Positions 13,152-24,543 of a stretch of DNA of 64,000 nt are shown piece by piece. Position 1 is the first letter of the stretch, and each line of letters begins with the position of its first letter. The notes under the pieces are model-generated. The model did no database searches, was not told the origin of the DNA, and saw only the letters and a program-made list of their open reading frames with translations. This DNA is from Pyxicephalus adspersus. Its lineage: Eukaryota; Chordata; Amphibia; Anura; Pyxicephalidae. A program made the translations under genes and the position numbers. The stretch covers positions 16,521,052 through 16,585,051 of the forward strand of contig NC_092863.1 in NCBI RefSeq assembly GCF_032062135.1. Reading direction: 5' to 3'.

Positions 13152-16100
13152 ATGAGCCACAGCAACATCCACTCATCTTCCAGATCTCTCATCAACGTTT
13201 GCCATACTGGTGGTCAAAAAGCTTCTAGCCACATTTCTTCTCTTAATCATGGAGGCCTGCATACCGTCCATCACAAAAGTTCCTCAATTTCCCACCATGG
13301 TGGTCAGTACAGAAAACCTAGTATTCATGGAAAAACCACTAGGGTCTCCTTTTCCTCTCATTCTTCCTCTGGCCATGGACATGGATTAAGAAGTGGGCAT
13401 GGTGGTCATGGAAGTAACTTATCAGTCTCTGGAGGACATCACTGGAAGAATGTTGGTCTTCTCAGCATCAACGAGAAAGAGACCATGCAACATCTTAATC
13501 AACGTCTGTCATCCTATTTGGAGAAGGTTCATTCTCTAGAACAAGAAAATGCCCAGCTGGAGAAAAAGATATCTGAATGGTATGCCAACAATGCCCCCAG
13601 TACATTGCCTGACTCCAGTCATTACTTGCGCACTATTCAAGACTTACAGAACCAGGTAAAATAATTACATATAGGTTAGGAAACAATGCAGAACATTGCA
13701 TATCAAACACTGAAGTTTAATTGCTATGTATTTCTACTTTTTTTAGGTTTTTACCGCTAATGTGGACAATGCCCGAATTATTTTGCAAATAGACAATGCC
13801 CAGCTAGCTGCAGATGACTTAAAAAGCAAGTAAGTGACTATATTTATTTATTATATACAACTGTAAAGAATTATAAGTCCTGTTATATTTTTATTTAAGT
13901 TTTTTTGCTGTCTACTGGGGCCCCTATGTACTTTACTAATGTCACTAATAGAGGTACCCGAACAGTAAAATTCTGATTTGGATCAAATTTGATGCTAAAA
14001 TTCCAAGACTGCTGGCATACTACAGCTGCTAGATTGACTGAGCCCTTTTATACCTGTCAACGACTGGTAATCCTTACAGAAGGGGTATTGTTTATGTTTA
14101 CAGCAGTTTAGAATTCACTTTACTTTATAGAGATTTGCTCTTCTTGCTGCAAACAAAATGAAGGCAGATGAGCTTTGGAGAGGTTTGCCATCCTAGGTTT
14201 CTGAGATTTTGTTTGTTTTAACAATATAGAACCCAATTAAAGTACTTAATGATATTTACTGACATTTGTGTTCCCAATGGGTAGAATTTTCCTTATTTCC
14301 TAGGAGAAACTAAGAAAACATCTCACTTATTGGGACACAGTCCCATTTAAAAGTACATTTTTAGTAGAATAAGGAAGAGTTAGAAATTCTCATACTACTT
14401 TATTGCTAAACATATTATTACCTGATGTATTTTGACAATGAGCCCTGGGATTCATTCTGCATAATAAGTAGCAGATCACATATTTTTGCTCAAGTGATTT
14501 TCCATAACATATAGTTTTTACTATTCCATCATGTAGATATGAGATGGAATTCAGCTTGAGAAACAGTGTTGAAGCAGATGTTGGTGGCCTTCGAAAAGCC
14601 CTTGAAGATCTCAACATGCAAATGCAGGACTTAGAGATACAAGTTCGCTGCCTCCAGGAAGAACTTCTCCAATTAAAGAAAAACCACGAAGAGGTAAAAA
14701 CAAAAGAAAATCTGTGTACCAAAAATAATGAAATGCTTTTGTCTGCATATTAAACAATACCTTATGTACCCTTTAGGAGGTGAACTCTTTGAGAGCACAG
14801 TTGGGTGCAAGAGTCAACGTGGAGGTAGAAGCCGCTCCATCTGTAGATCTAAACAAATCCCTGGCCGAGGTCAGAGAGCAATATGAGAATCTTATGGAGA
14901 GGAACCTCAGAGAGGTTGAGAGTATTTTCCTTGCAAGAGTAAGTCAAAATTTTCACTTTAACTGTATACTATTTTATCTTTTATAATATTTAGTTTAAGC
15001 CTAACAAAAATGATTTGTTATAAACAACAAGAATTTATATTTATTTTATTTTGGTTATAATACATTTAAAGCTCATGCAGGTTGCATAGTTCATGCAGGC
15101 TGACAAGGTACTTTTTCTCCCCATAAGCAACATAGAACACCAGGATTGAAATACATTCTCCAGCAAGCCATTTCCACTAGCTACATAACCATCTTTGCAT
15201 AGTAAGGTTATTAAACTTTTTCCTACCCATTTCTATCCTCAGCATGCCATCATAGGTAACTGTCACAATTGATAACACTTCTCCATATTCATTTTAGGGA
15301 TACTATTTTGCAGCAATGGGCTCCATTATTCACTGAATGCACCGAGCTTGAGAATAGGTTACAGGCATTGGATATGGAATCCAACAGCAAAGTTATTGGC
15401 ACATGAATCGGATTGCACATTTTGTTCAGTGATCAAATGTTTTTTTCCTAGCCAGGCTGAGGGGTATTATATGCCTTAAAAGTCCCTTTTCTCTGTGCAT
15501 TCCAAACAGGCTGAGGGATAGGCAGAATAATGGTCTTCAGCAGTAGGAGGGGGTGTAAATGGGGGGCACATTTTGGCCTTTTGGGTGCTAAGGACCTTCT
15601 GCCATCACTGCCTAGTATCTCGGATATCACAATCGCTCTTGTACACAGTGATACACAGATCATGTCCTTTAATCCACCTGTACAGAGGCATCAACAACCT
15701 ATTCACAAGGTTTAACACATGGTAAATTGTATATATATATATATATATATATCATATTAAGTTGTAAGGTGCCTAAAGTTCTTTTTCCTTCTTGAAGAGT
15801 GCCGAGCTTAACCGTGAGGTGTCTTCTGGTGCTGAACAGCTGCAGACAGTTAGTAATGAGCTCACTGACTTGAAACGAACCATACAGACTCTAGAAATTG
15901 AGCTGCAGAGCCAACTGAGCATGGTAAGTTACAGTCTATTATTAGATTTTTTTCTGTTGAAGTGACCTATCTCCAAATTTTGAACCATTGACTATCTCAC
16001 TCTAGAAATCGGCCCTGGAGTGCAGTTTGGCAGAGACAGAAGCAACATTTGGCTCTCAGCTATCCCAGCTACAGACTCTCATTGATAACGTAGAGAGTCA

Positions 16101-17373
16101 GCTTGGCCAGATCCGATCAGACCTGGAACGTCAGATCCATGAATACAAGATTCTTATGGACCAGAAGACCCTCTTGGAGATGGAGATTGCTACATACAAA
16201 AATCTGCTAGATGGCCATGACATTCAGTATGTAAAATCATCTCTTTAATATTGACTTAAAGCAAGCATATATACTATACTGTGTGCAATAAAATGAAAGA
16301 ATTGTAATGTATATAGAAAATAAGTATGATTTAGGGATATAATTTAAAATATGATTTCAAATACACTGATAACTTCACTTCGTAATGCCCTAATAATGGA
16401 TCTCATAACAGTTGCTATGCCATTTTTATACTGTTGGCTATGCTCAATGGTAATCCATTTTATTTTTTTGTATTACAGTGTTCCACTTCATCATGGCACA
16501 GATCATAATGAAAGTAAGTAAGATGTGTTTGAATACGTCCTGATACAAGTTATTGTTAGCAAAAACAGTGCAATACAATTTTACCACATTTGTATTGCAT
16601 GCAACCTCATCAATCACATTATTGTAGAGCTCAACTGAAGTCAGCATACAAATGCCTGAGCCATGTACCAAATGTACCTTTACCTCACTCTGTACTTTTG
16701 TTTTAATTTACAGTTAAAATCTTTAAACTTGTCTTTTTATATGCATTAAGTTAGCCAGTTCCACTGTAAATGGTCAGTCCCTGCTCCTTTTTTGCCTTGA
16801 GTTGAAGGCTTGTCATTGTTCAGTTCAGGCAATGTATAGACTGTAAAGTTCGTTCAATAACATATCCCTGAGGAAGCCTAATCGTGGCGAAACGCGTTGG
16901 AGTTTATACGACAATATACGGTCGGAATCTGTATGACACTATACGGTCATTTTGTATACTGTATATATTTAGAAGCACCTTGTATAGTATGAAAAACCTA
17001 AGTCCTGTGGCTTAACAATAGGACCTAGGTAAAATACATATACCTGTTGATTGTAATTATGTATTGATCAAATATGTACAAATACATAATTATTATTTTG
17101 CATCAAACAGTGAGCCTCAAACCTCTTTCTTTCCGTTCTCTTCGCTGATATACATAACAGTTCAGCAGAGATGACATTTTAACATCATAGCTGCCTGTAG
17201 TTGGTGGATCCTACAGAACCCTTCCTTTATTAGTTGGAACTAGCTGACACCATAAAAGTAATACTGCAATATACAGACAGTAGGATTTAGATTTAATTAT
17301 GAAATAGTATCTAATTACTTCTTATATGTAACTTATCTTTTTTTCATCAGAATCACACCACAGCAAATGTTAA
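13152..17373 (+). CDS. Type I keratin K2, histidine-rich head and tail
   Basis: This is an acidic keratin that would form heteropolymers with a type II partner in epithelial cells. Exons are 13152-13655, 13747-13829, 14537-14693, 14777-14938, 15798-15923, 16006-16226, 16479-16513 and 17351-17373, for 436 aa, with GT-AG introns. The head is about 106 residues with 18 His (SHHGG, GHGHG, GGHGG). Rod motifs include [20 protein letters not shown] at the start and [14 protein letters not shown] at the end. The 19-residue tail has 6 His and ends SHHSKC, so a terminal Cys could cross-link. The ATG at 13152 has a good context (AACCATGA) and no upstream ATG in the predicted leader. Exon 7 is 35 bp, as in K3 and K4. 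It is closest to K3 by rod and tail motifs. Confidence 0.93.
15730..15752. repeat. (TA)n microsatellite in K2 intron 4
   Basis: This is an uninterrupted TA dinucleotide run of about 23 bp, shortly before exon 5. Confidence 0.9.
16798..17150. mobile_element. Copy of the long-inverted-repeat element, in K2 intron 7
   Basis: It contains CCCTGAGGAAGCC, GGCGAAACGCGTTGG and, at its 3' edge, GAGCCTCAAACCTCTTTCTT. The reverse complement of the element at 36491-37345 has the same blocks in the same order. Only one arm is present, so this is an incomplete copy. Confidence 0.6.
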
Positions 17374-17525
17374 AGATAACCAAGAAATGCCAACCTGCAT
17401 CCCAGTGAACCTTGTATCCAACAAAATCTTCTGAACTCAGCTGGACAAATTACATTTTTCTGCTAAATCTCCTCTATTCTTGTGAATCTGTTTTTTTTCT
17501 TTAGTCTTGTAGTGTAAAGCAAGTT

Positions 17526-17531
17526 AATAAA
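17526..17531 (+). terminator. Likely polyadenylation signal of K2
   Basis: AATAAA lies about 150 bp after the K2 stop codon. It is the first canonical hexamer downstream. Confidence 0.6.
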
Positions 17532-19039
17532 TGGTGAGGCCATTGAAATTTGATTATTCAGTAATTAGTGGATTATGGGGGTTTGATGACCCAACAGTAC
17601 GTCAAAGCCTTTAGGGAGAAGTCACAAATTCTGCTCACTATGGCCATGAAAAAAAGTATTGCATAAAGTAAAATTGCAATTTCCTTGCTTATTAATATCA
17701 TAAACCTTGACTGCTGTTAATAAATAAATTGGCTTTGAACTATTAGCCTTCAAAAAGTCATTCCTAGCCCCAAGACTTTGACATTCCACTAATTGGGTTT
17801 GTGTAAGTTTCTGTGTGTGTGTCATTATGTGGTATCTGTAAAGTACATAATAGTTATGGAATCGGAATGTCAAGTTTAGACTTTGTGACAGATTCATTTA
17901 TTTCTTTACCCATCTGGTTAGTGATCTTTATTATGCTTAATAAATTGTTTTTCAAGCAAACTGTTGTCTTTATGATTTTTTTCATGCAACAGATGTGTAT
18001 ATTTGCTTTGTATTGCAATCAGCTGACTTCATAGTCTCTCTGGGTCATTAAAGAAAATATAAGCCATTAAAGACCTCATAGCTAATTTTTAAACATGATA
18101 TAAAAAGATGTCTCTTCTAGCCCTAAATAGATCTTGTCACCATCTTGATGAACTACAGGTTTCTCTAAACATTTATTATTGATTTGCAATGTGGCTTTGA
18201 ATTTGCTAGAAAATGGGATTATTCCTTCCCTACTTGCACGTCATTACTCTCTCCTTTTATAGGAGTTTCTAATCACTTTGTTGACATAGTTCATTCACTT
18301 TTCTCCTAAATATTTATTTAAGGGGAATGCCAAGGGAGAAGAAAATAATCTACCTAGACACTTGTGTGACAGCTCCAAGCCTGTCCCAAATAACAACACA
18401 ACTTTATGGTCCAAATGGCCAAGTATCTGTTTATTACACATACTGTTGAAAATCAAATAACATAATTAACATATTCTTAATAACTTACACTAAAAACATA
18501 TTGACATAACGTATAATAACAACCTTATAAAAATACCCTGGTCAGGTTGCAGGTCCTTGAAGGCATAATTTCTCCACCATACCTTCCGATCTGCTCTACA
18601 CTGATACTTTATGTTCCCAGCCGCACATATCACTGCCACTAGAATAATATCAGCTACCTGTAGTCTACCCCATCACCACAAAATCAAGTCTACTCAATGT
18701 TACATTTTCTACATAGGAGATCAGTAATCACACCACTTCATAACATTACCAATCTTTTTCTGCCCTCGATGACTCCAAACTGCCCCACCAACAAAAAACC
18801 CAAATTCAAAGGATTGAGAGTGGGAAACTTTTACCTGCCCTTAAAACACTGCCACCCCACTTCCTATTGCATCTCTCTATATATTTTTTACTTCTTGACT
18901 AATATGAATCTAATTTAAAAAACAAATATACCTCCTGTAAATGGTAGTTTCCAAGGAATCAAGGATACACATCAGTAGCTGAGAACCAGTAAATATAACA
19001 AATAAAGAGAATATTTGAAATATGACAATTTTGCTTGCT
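17532..19039. other. K2-K3 intergenic, no recognised gene
   Basis: AT-rich with short frames on both strands, none conserved in appearance. No keratin exon, RNA gene or intact element is visible. Confidence 0.45.
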
Positions 19040-21810
19040 GTCTATAACAGACCTGGTTGAACTGTTTGATTGGGGAGCCAAGTGGAAAATGGCATTTAAT
19101 AAACTTTTAACTGAGAAAATGAGTGGTAGCAAGGTGGAAGGTTTGGTTCAGTGCACAGCCTGCAATATGAATGCACAAATTGAGCAACAGCTTCTAGGTG
19201 AATAGCGCTGTGATAAATGTGAGCAAGTCGCCCTTCAGGATACCCACATTAAAGGTCTAGAGGCACATTGCAACACTGAAATCACTGGATCACTTTGAAA
19301 GAAGTCTTCTGCTCACTGAGCAGGCAGTTAATGGCTTAGATGGAGAGTGGAGAGGGTAACCAAGATGAACATGTCGGGAGTTGGGTTACTGAAGTTAGAG
19401 GGAGTGGTAGAGTCACACATAAAAGGAAGGCCAGCCCTGTGTTTGAGCACCCTAACAAATTTGCAAAGATATATTGCAAACCCAGTGGTGGCAACCCTAG
19501 ATGTTACTATTACCCCTAACAGCCGGGAGAGCAGCACATTGAGTAGGGGCGGGGAAGGCAATGTAGGAGGGTGTAAACAATTGGCTGACATAGGGGATTC
19601 TATGACCAGGAAGACTGATAGAACAGTTTGTCGCTTAAGTTCCTTCAACCGAATGGTTTGCTGTCTCCCTGGTGCCATGGTTCGGCATGTGGTGGACCGA
19701 GTGGGCAAATTACTGGAAAGGACTGGGAATGATCCAGCAGTCTTGGTCCATGTTGCAACCAATGACATAGGATAAATGAAAGGTGGAGGATCCTTAAAAA
19801 TCAGTTTAAAGAACTAGGTTTCAAGTTGAAGGAAAGGACCTCCAAGGCTATGTTCTCTGGAATATTGCCTGTGCCATGCGCAACACAGGAAAGGCAAGGG
19901 GGAACTTGCAGCTAAACGCATGGCTTAAGTTCTGGTGTGGAAGGGAAGGGTTTGGGTTCATAGAGCACTGGGCTGACTTTTTATTGGGGTATAACCTGAA
20001 TGCCAGAGATGGTTTGCACCTAAATGAAAGGGGGTCTGCTGTGCTGGGGAAAGATTTAGGGGAATGGTGGAGGGATATTTAAACTAGGACAGAGGGGGTG
20101 GGAACGGTCAAAAAGGTTGCAGGAAAGGTAAATAGGGGTCAGACACTAGTGGAGGGTGGATTGGGGATAGTTGGGGAAAGGATTATGGATAATAGTAAGA
20201 AGCTTCCCATGTTACAAACAATCGTTTGTGCAGTACTAGTTGTACTGAAAAACAAAATGATTTGGCAAACAATGATGGTAAAAGCAGCAATGGTTTAAAG
20301 AGCCTGTTCACCAATGCTAGAAGTCTAGCAAACAAGATAGGGGAGTTGGAAGACTTAATGAGTGAGGAGAATTATGATTTGGTTGAGTTGGTATTGCTGA
20401 ATCCTGGCTTTGTTCTTTGCNNNNNNNNNNNNNNNNNNNNNNNNNNNNNNNNNNNNNNNNNNNNNNNNNNNNNNNNNNNNNNNNNNNNNNNNNNNNNNNN
20501 NNNNNNNNNNNNNNNNNNNNNNNNNNNNNNNNNNNNNNNNNNNNNNNNNNNNNNNNNNNNNNNNNNNNNNNNNNNNNNNNNNNNNNNNNNNNNNNNNNNN
20601 NNNNNNNNNNNNNNNNNNNNNNNNNNNNNNNNNNNNNNNNNNNNNNNNNNNNNNNNNNNNNNNNNNNNNNNNNNNNNNNNNNNNNNNNNNNNNNNNNNNN
20701 NNNNNNNNNNNNNNNNNNNNNNNNNNNNNNNNNNNNNNNNNNNNNNNNNNNNNNNNNNNNNNNNNNNNNNNNNNNNNNNNNNNNNNNNNNNNNNNNNNNN
20801 NNNNNNNNNNNNNNNNNNNNNNNNNNNNNNNNNNNNNNNNNNNNNNNNNNNNNNNNNNNNNNNNNNNNNNNNNNNNNNNNNNNNNNNNNNNNNNNNNNNN
20901 NNNNNNNNNNNNNNNNNNNNNNNNNNNNNNNNNNNNNNNNNNNNNNNNNNNNNNNNNNNNNNNNNNNNNNNNNNNNNNNNNNNNNNNNNNNNNNNNNNNN
21001 NNNNNNNNNNNNNNNNNNNNNNNNNNNNNNNNNNNNNNNNNNNNNNNNNNNNNNNNNNNNNNNNNNNNNNNNNNNNNNNNNNNNNNNNNNNNNNNNNNNN
21101 NNNNNNNNNNNNNNNNNNNNNNNNNNNNNNNNNNNNNNNNNNNNNNNNNNNNNNNNNNNNNNNNNNNNNNNNNNNNNNNNATGTTAAAAAAGCCATAAGG
21201 AACAAGAAAAGGGCATTCCAAAAATATAAAAATGAAGGATCACCTTCATCGTTTGAAAACTATAAAGAATATAACAAAAGATGCAAACTCCCAAACTCAG
21301 GGTTTGAACTACAGGGGTCTGTGCTCCAAACTCCTAAGTACTCAAATCCTTCAGGCCTCTCCTCAGTCCTGTACCATACCTGGTCTCAGGCACCAACTCT
21401 ACAACAACAAAGTGGTCCATAGCTATTTTAAAATTCTGACCTGGGAAAGGGATGGGGGAGTCTGGCGCACCCATTCCTAGCAATACGCTTTTGATCTGGA
21501 TCCAAACAAAGATCTGCCAAGCATTAACCACAGCTATATCCAAGACTTTAATCTCTACCCAGGTAAAATGGAGGAAGATGTTGCCAAATATCCATTAAAT
21601 TTGTCCTCACATACTCCAAGACTACAGAAGATAAAGACTGAATAGAGATGGAGACATTATCCTGCCCCTGTACACAGCATTGGTCAGACCTCATCTGGAA
21701 AGTGCAGTCCAGTTTCTGGCACCAGTTCACAAAAAGTACATTGTGGAACTGGAGAGAGTGCAGAGAAGGGCAACTAAACTAATAAAAGGAATGGGGAATT
21801 ACAGCACTAA
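19040..21810 (+). mobile_element. CR1-like non-LTR retrotransposon, broken
   Basis: ORF1 remnants come first. A frame at 19347-19775 contains DIGDSM (the GDS motif of an SGNH esterase), CCLPGAMV and VHVATNDIG. After a frameshift, 19876-20082 carries GREGFGFIEHW and DGLHLNERGSAVL, supplying the esterase Asp-His pair. This esterase-bearing ORF1 is characteristic of CR1-group LINEs. ORF2 begins near 20300 with SLFTNARSLANKIGELE, the start of the endonuclease domain, and runs into the assembly gap. Beyond the gap, AIRNKKRAFQKYK is the post-endonuclease linker. At about 21286 the match ends. It resumes at about 21665-21800 with [13 protein letters not shown] and [14 protein letters not shown], the C-terminal part of reverse transcriptase. 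The catalytic RT core is therefore missing, and stops and frameshifts show it is dead. Confidence 0.8.
20421..21180. other. Assembly gap (760 N)
   Basis: Exactly 760 unknown bases fall inside the ORF2 endonuclease region of the LINE. The flanks belong to the same element in the same orientation, so the gap is most likely unresolved repeat rather than a lost gene. Confidence 0.97.
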
Positions 21811-22509
21811 ACTTTGCTGTTGTCAAGATTTTTTTTTCTTTGATGTAGGTGGGGAGTAGAAAATAAGCTTTTACCTGCTGAGTAAACAAAGTAGAATGAT
21901 TTTTCCTTACAGATGAACTAATCTTATTCACCAAAATGCTTTTTACCCAGAAAGTGACCAATCATTTATAATGGCTGTTGCTAGCAATTATGTCTTGTGA
22001 AAAAGAATTAATGGTAATTGACATTACCATTGGGACGAAGGCAGGTATGCTAAATTTAAAGCTAATAAGGAGTTTAGAGAAAGGTATTTGTTGTTTGTTG
22101 TGCCAGACTATACTTTAACCTTTATTAATTCTGGATGGCATTATACAGAAAAAGCAAAAACTAATTATTCAGCAGATGCTGTGGAGTTATTATGATGGCA
22201 TCTATTGCATTGCGTCTAAATGATTTGCTGTCTGGGGATCCTGTGCTGTGCTCCAGTATTAAACACTGTTTATTTTGTCCATCAATGTCATTTGCAATAG
22301 CAAGGAGAACTAAGAAATATCAGCAGCCCCTGCTTTACTTTAGCCGTGCAACCTGATGTATTTATCAGCATCCCCAGCACACACTATGAGGCTGTGCTCA
22401 ACTGAATGGGATTTTAGAGGCAGATTATATTCTATCCTGCACAATCATTGGCTACTGGCATTCTCTGCTCCCAGTCACCAGGGTCTGTTGTACCTACCTA
22501 CCCTACCAG
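21811..22509. other. Intergenic, no recognised gene
   Basis: The upstream part may contain 3' LINE sequence, but I see no diagnostic motif. The rest is AT-rich with no defensible feature. Confidence 0.4.
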
Positions 22510-23056
22510 GGTCGTTAAGCTGGGCAAACTTACTGCTGGTGTATTAATAATCGAATTTACTGTTGCTGACCCTGCCTGCTTCTGACCCTGCGAGTGTATC
22601 CTGCCTTGACATACTTTTTGCAAGTGATCCCTCCACAAGGCCCTTTTTTGCAAGGGCCTTGTGTTTTGCCCTTGTATACCTTGTCTGGTGGTCTGTGTAC
22701 ACTAAGGGCCTGATTTATTAAAGCTCTCCAAGGCTGGAAAGAATACACTTTCATCAGTGAAGCTGGGTGATCCAGAAATCCTGGAATGGATTTATTTAAT
22801 GTCATTTGCTATTTGTTAGTCCTGGATCAGATCCATCCCAGGTTTGTTGGATCACCCAGCTTCACTGGTGAAAGTGTATTCTCTCCAGCCTTGGAGAGCT
22901 TTAATAAATCAGGGCCTTAATCTTGGGGTCACCTTTGTGCTGGGAAATGCAACCAGTCTCCTGAGCCTGAGCAGGTGCTACTATAGGTGAAGCGTGCCGT
23001 GTTTGAGTGGGGAACTGGTGTCTGGTGGGTACTGTTGTTGGACCAGGGCCTTACAG
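22510..23056. repeat. Dispersed repeat carrying a nested fold-back MITE
   Basis: The outer repeat includes CTGACCCTGCCTGCTTCTG near 22567. It resumes after the MITE at 22922 with the segment shared with positions 1-172, and ends CCAGGGCCTTACAG. The palindrome at 22704-22918 splits it. Confidence 0.55.
22704..22918. mobile_element. Palindromic fold-back MITE
   Basis: About 215 bp is nearly a perfect inverted repeat. The left arm has GGGCCTGATTTATTAAAGC, CTCCAAGGCTGGA and GAAGCTGGGTGATCCA. The right arm gives the same blocks on the reverse complement. A second complete copy is at 57925-58098, with partial copies at 3679-3705, 11971-12121 and around 26849-27310. It has no coding capacity. The transposase family cannot be told from this window. 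Confidence 0.8.
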
Positions 23057-24447
23057 AAAGTCTTTTAACATCACTTTTATAGTTACACCATGTACTCCAT
23101 TTAGACCCTGCAACTACAACAACCACTACCCCTTCCATGTCTGCCATGAAAATGGTTCTTGTTCCTAAAATATGCATTGAGCTGGACAGTTGGGAATCTT
23201 CTCAATATTTCCTGATTCAACAGCCTCTGCCTGGTTAAGTACGAAGACTGGAGTCAGTATTCTGGATAACAGGGATGGACTTCTCTGTGACACCAGTACT
23301 GTTTTAAAGAGGATAGAACTTCAAACAAAAGAGTAAAGTGACAAATGGGTCCAAAGACTAAATAGTAAATTTTTCAAATGAATAAATGTAGCCAGAATAA
23401 TTGAAAATTAATTAATTTGCAAAGCATTCAGCAAGAAGAACAGGGAACAGCATACAAGATTACCAAATCAGTTACAAGCAGCAGGCAGAAGAGGACCATA
23501 GGCACATGTACACGTCATAAAGTGCAGTAACAGCCCCAGGTGGAGGGAAAATATTAAAGTGCATTTTAGGCAAAATTAACATAGATAATACCTTTAAAAC
23601 ACAAAATCTTTCCTAATTAAATTTAATTCAACTTGAAAAAAATCAATGGTCCATATAGTAAACTCGTTCCAAAGTTGTTAACTTTAAGGTCATTGCAAAT
23701 AACAAGGGGGGATTTCTTTTTGTGTAGGAAAATATGTTAAACCTTTGTAAGAAAGTCTATAGTAACAGCAATGCAAATATATAATAGATTTCTCCAAGGA
23801 GCTAATTATAGCCAGTTCTGTAGATTGTTTGAAAAAAGTGTAGGTGTTTATAAATGCTCAAAAATTGGCTATTTCCATAAGAAACAATGCTGTTGACATT
23901 TCAGGGGTCTTAGGTGACCAGGAAAGAATTTGTGCTCCCATTGATGAAAATTGGCCACAAGAAGGTTTGCCTTCCTCTGGATAGACTAAACTCATAAATT
24001 TAAATAAATAGTCTTTCTAATGGGGCCACCGCCTTTATCTGATGTCAGCATTCTATGATTGTGCACATTATTTATATTATAGATACGTAATTCATCTTGT
24101 GCATAATACTATTGGTCAGTAAAACATTGCTTTGCTCATTGTTTATAAAACACAGTGTAAACATTACTTTAACCTTTATTACATGAATGTTACAGTACGT
24201 CAAGGCTTAACAGTACTTTCATCTCTGAGTTTATGCAGTTTGTGAGGGTGTGAAAATGTCTGATGTAAAGCATCATAAGAAATATACAACTCCTCCACCT
24301 TTCTGTAGCGCAGTTTTACAAACACACCATAACTAACAATCTCCAGCAGTTCAACCCAAGAATTAATTATCAATAAACCTAAGGAAGCACATATGAGCAG
24401 AAGCACATAAAGGTTGCTCAGATTTCTACAACGCCTTCTATTCCAAC
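23057..24447. other. K3 upstream flank, no recognised gene
   Basis: AT-rich intergenic sequence ends at the K3 promoter. The short frames are not conserved-looking and no repeat is shared with the rest of the window that I could see. Confidence 0.45.
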
Positions 24448-24455
24448 TATAAATA
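24448..24455 (+). promoter_or_regulatory. TATA box of keratin gene K3
   Basis: TATAAATA lies 96 bp before the ATG at 24544. The predicted leader has no upstream ATG. Confidence 0.65.
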
Positions 24456-24543
24456 GAAAGACAAAGCAGGAAGCTTCAAACCGTGTTGACAGACCAAGAT
24501 CTAGTAAGTTGTATATCCATCTCTATTCATCTCAGTTATCACT

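Noticed and set aside
20226..21422. 398-codon frame spanning the N gap
   Set aside because: Most of it is unknown bases. Only the LINE endonuclease start and linker at its ends are real.
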